Notes under the pieces: generated by a model
Database searches by the model: none
What the model was told of the DNA's origin: nothing
What the model saw: only the letters and a program-made list of their open reading frames with translations
From: Streptomyces halobius
GTDB taxonomy: Bacteria > Actinomycetota > Actinomycetes > Streptomycetales > Streptomycetaceae
Assembly: GCF_023277745.1 (NCBI RefSeq)
Contig: NZ_CP086322.1
Span: 6,200,001-6,264,000, forward strand
DNA: 64,000 nucleotides
Reading direction: 5' to 3'
In this document: piece by piece, positions 62,694 to 64,000 of the stretch
Layout: the number at the start of each line of letters is the position of its first letter
Numbering within the stretch: position 1 is the stretch's first letter
Program-made: the position numbers and the translations under genes

Positions 62694-63042
62694 GGCACTT
62701 AAGCCCCCCTCGGTCGTCTCGCCCTCTTGGTCCTGCACAGTTCCCCCGCCATAACTACCAAGATCGAATCTACTGTGTCCCGTGAGGATGGAGTGCCAAG
62801 TTCACCACTCACTGGTATGTCGATATGGCAACGTGGCGCGAAGCATTCGATCACGAAGCGTTCCACTCGTCGGGCCTACATGGGAAGTACGCGTCTCGGC
62901 TCTGCCCGTTCGCAGTAGGACACAACCATGCCCAGCGGTCCTTTCCGCCCTGCTCACACCAGGGTTGGGGGGTGGTTCGGGCAAGGTGGGCAACCGGGCG
63001 GGAAGTTGGCTGAAAACGGTCGCGCGCAGACTTGTGGGCGCT
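62694..63042. promoter_or_regulatory. adpA upstream region
   Basis: About 350 bp with no supported gene on the adpA side. Long leaders are typical of adpA and hold the promoter and sites for AdpA autoregulation, BldD and gamma-butyrolactone receptors in other species. I did not find an unambiguous site. TGGCAACGTGGCGCG near 62826 resembles AdpA-type TGGCSNGWWY only loosely. Confidence 0.5.
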
Positions 63043-63348
63043 TTATTCGCCCGGCGTACGCCCTTCGTAGTACCGACCGCCCCCATGCGCTCCGGTCCGG
63101 ATACGTCCCCTTCTGTTCCGGTGCCTGCCGGGGTTCTCGGCCAGCAGCCGGGCGGCGGTCCGTTCGGATCGCCGACACAGTGCGCGGCACGCACAGGTCA
63201 CCGCCGTCAGACCGGCGGCGGTGCCGGCCGCGCCGGCCAGGGAGGCACCGCTCACGAGGAGCACGACGGGCACCAGGGCGCAGCTGAACGCGCCCCAGCG
63301 CACGACATCGCTCACTGGGTCGGGTGATCTATCGGACCGTACGGGCAC
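63043..63348 (-). CDS. Small hypothetical membrane protein
   Basis: 101-aa protein with one or two membrane helices (WGAFSCALVPVVLLVSGASL, AGAAGTAAGLTAVTCACRAL) and a basic Arg-rich tail. GTG 63348 follows GGGAG by six bases. Unknown function; on the same strand as adpA and upstream of it. Confidence 0.6.
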   Translation of the reverse strand: MPVRSDRSPDPVSDVVRWGAFSCALVPVVLLVSGASLAGAAGTAAGLTAVTCACRALCRRSERTAARLLAENPGRHRNRRGRIRTGAHGGGRYYEGRTPGE

Positions 63349-63712
63349 CGAGCGCTCCCTTCGGACGGGCAGCTACTACAACGCCGCCGGCGATCATGAG
63401 TCACCGTGATGGGTACGTACGGGGCAGGGCGGGGCATTGCCATCCGCGCCACGCTCCGGCATGCTCCGGGGAACGTTCGAGGCCCCGGCCCCCTCGCGCG
63501 GCGTCCCGCGTCCGCGGCGGGTTCTGGGCAGCGGAGGAGTGGCGCCGTACTCTGGGGGTATCGGCTTGGGAAGATGATTCCCGGTCGTATCGTTCCTCTT
63601 TGAACTATGGCTCCCGCTCCTCGTCGAGCCAGCTCAGTCAACTGCCGGATCAAGTCAATCGCCGTTCCCCGCCCGCCCCTCCGCAAGAGGATCTCCTCGC
63701 CGAGACAATCCC
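63349..63712. other. Intergenic region upstream of the universal stress protein gene
   Basis: No supported gene. The forward promoter of the stress-protein gene should lie here; TTGAACTATGGCTCCCG near 63600 is a candidate -35/-10 neighbourhood, not verified. Confidence 0.45.
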
Positions 63713-64000
63713 ATGGCCGGTCACAAGAACCCCGAACCCGCGGACCGCAAGCAGGTCGCCGATCCGATGGCGGACCTGGAAGCGGCGGAAGAGACACGCC
63801 ACTCCTGCGACCCGGCTTTCCGGCACGGCGTCGTGGTCGGCTTCGACGGCTCCACTTCGAGCGAACGAGCATTGGCGTATGCAATCGGTATGGCCCGGCG
63901 CTTCAGCTCCGGGTTGATCATCGTCCATGTGGCCAACCGGCTGCCGACGACCGTCTGGGCGGGTTGTGAACCCCCGGTCTTCGTGGACGTACCGGATCAC
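63713..64000 (+). CDS. Universal stress protein, 5' part only
   Basis: The first 96 residues are in the window; the rest is cut off by its end. After a charged 40-residue lead the UspA fold begins with GVVVGFDGSTSSERALAYAI and FSSGLIIVHVANRLP, the beta1-alpha1-beta2 unit that contains the first nucleotide-binding contact. ATG 63713 is the first good start; an in-frame ATG at 63767 is possible. Divergent from the small membrane protein. Confidence 0.8.
   Translation, partial: MAGHKNPEPADRKQVADPMADLEAAEETRHSCDPAFRHGVVVGFDGSTSSERALAYAIGMARRFSSGLIIVHVANRLPTTVWAGCEPPVFVDVPDH

Overview
This is high-G+C actinobacterial DNA, almost certainly from a Streptomyces chromosome. Coding frames end mostly in G or C, and GTG/TTG starts and ATGA-type gene overlaps are common. 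Genus hallmarks are present: an SsgA-family protein, a chaplin, AdpA with a TTA codon, oligoribonuclease next to adpA, and a cslA-type synthase. From memory, the order of cslA, the ABC transporter, a PAS-GGDEF-EAL protein, orn and adpA resembles the S. coelicolor SCO2836-to-SCO2792 interval. I could not check that here.

Layout. 1-6.6 kb: 3-prime-truncated cslA, a GntR regulator, two identical tRNA-Lys(CUU) genes with terminators, and an SsgA-like gene coupled to an Ala/Gly/Ser-rich protein. 6.8-18.2 kb: a catabolic island. It has an IclR gene broken by a 17-bp tandem duplication, a four-gene polar amino-acid/ectoine-type ABC importer, a DUF3830 protein, an amidase, a D-2-hydroxyacid dehydrogenase, two Asp/Glu-racemase/maleate-isomerase-fold proteins and a luciferase-like oxidoreductase. 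18.5-23.5 kb: a c-di-GMP protein, a secreted M6-like protease, a third tRNA-Lys and two hypotheticals.

23.75-34.93 kb: an integrated element of about 11 kb. It has a large serine integrase at one end and matching 12-bp inverted sequences at both ends, as expected of the two attP half-sites. It encodes a scaffold-like protein, a capsid and a small-terminase-like protein, but no portal, large terminase, protease, tail or lysis genes. It also carries a zinc-finger/BRCT/Lsr2 fusion and a DUF3987 ATPase. A six-gene reverse-strand cargo operon contains DUF6879 and XRE proteins, a 36-aa peptide and a PCMT-like methyltransferase. It looks like a phage satellite. It sits within about 20 bp of the 3-prime end of a three-gene operon encoding a Cas4/RecB-like Fe-S nuclease, an unknown protein and an SF1 helicase.

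39.4-51.9 kb: a histidine phosphatase, an XRE-TPR regulator, then an extracellular-polysaccharide-type locus. That locus has a flavoprotein, a GH26-like lipoprotein, two GT4 glycosyltransferases, a deacetylase and a secreted protein. Its ATP-grasp, acetyltransferase and MurJ-like flippase genes are broken, so the pathway appears to be decaying. 52.1-58.2 kb: a chaplin with a Lys/His repeat insert, a spermidine-synthase-like protein, a two-component system and a GH18 chitinase. 58.4-64 kb: an AraC regulator divergent from an NAD(P)-binding reductase behind three 14-bp repeats, tRNA-His, orn, adpA and a partial universal stress protein.

Strongest leads: the satellite-like element and its cargo operon; the nuclease-X-helicase operon; the repeat-bearing chaplin; the duplication-broken IclR gene; and two intergenic repeat families shared by distant loci. 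All calls come from reading the sequence and recalling family features. No database search was run.
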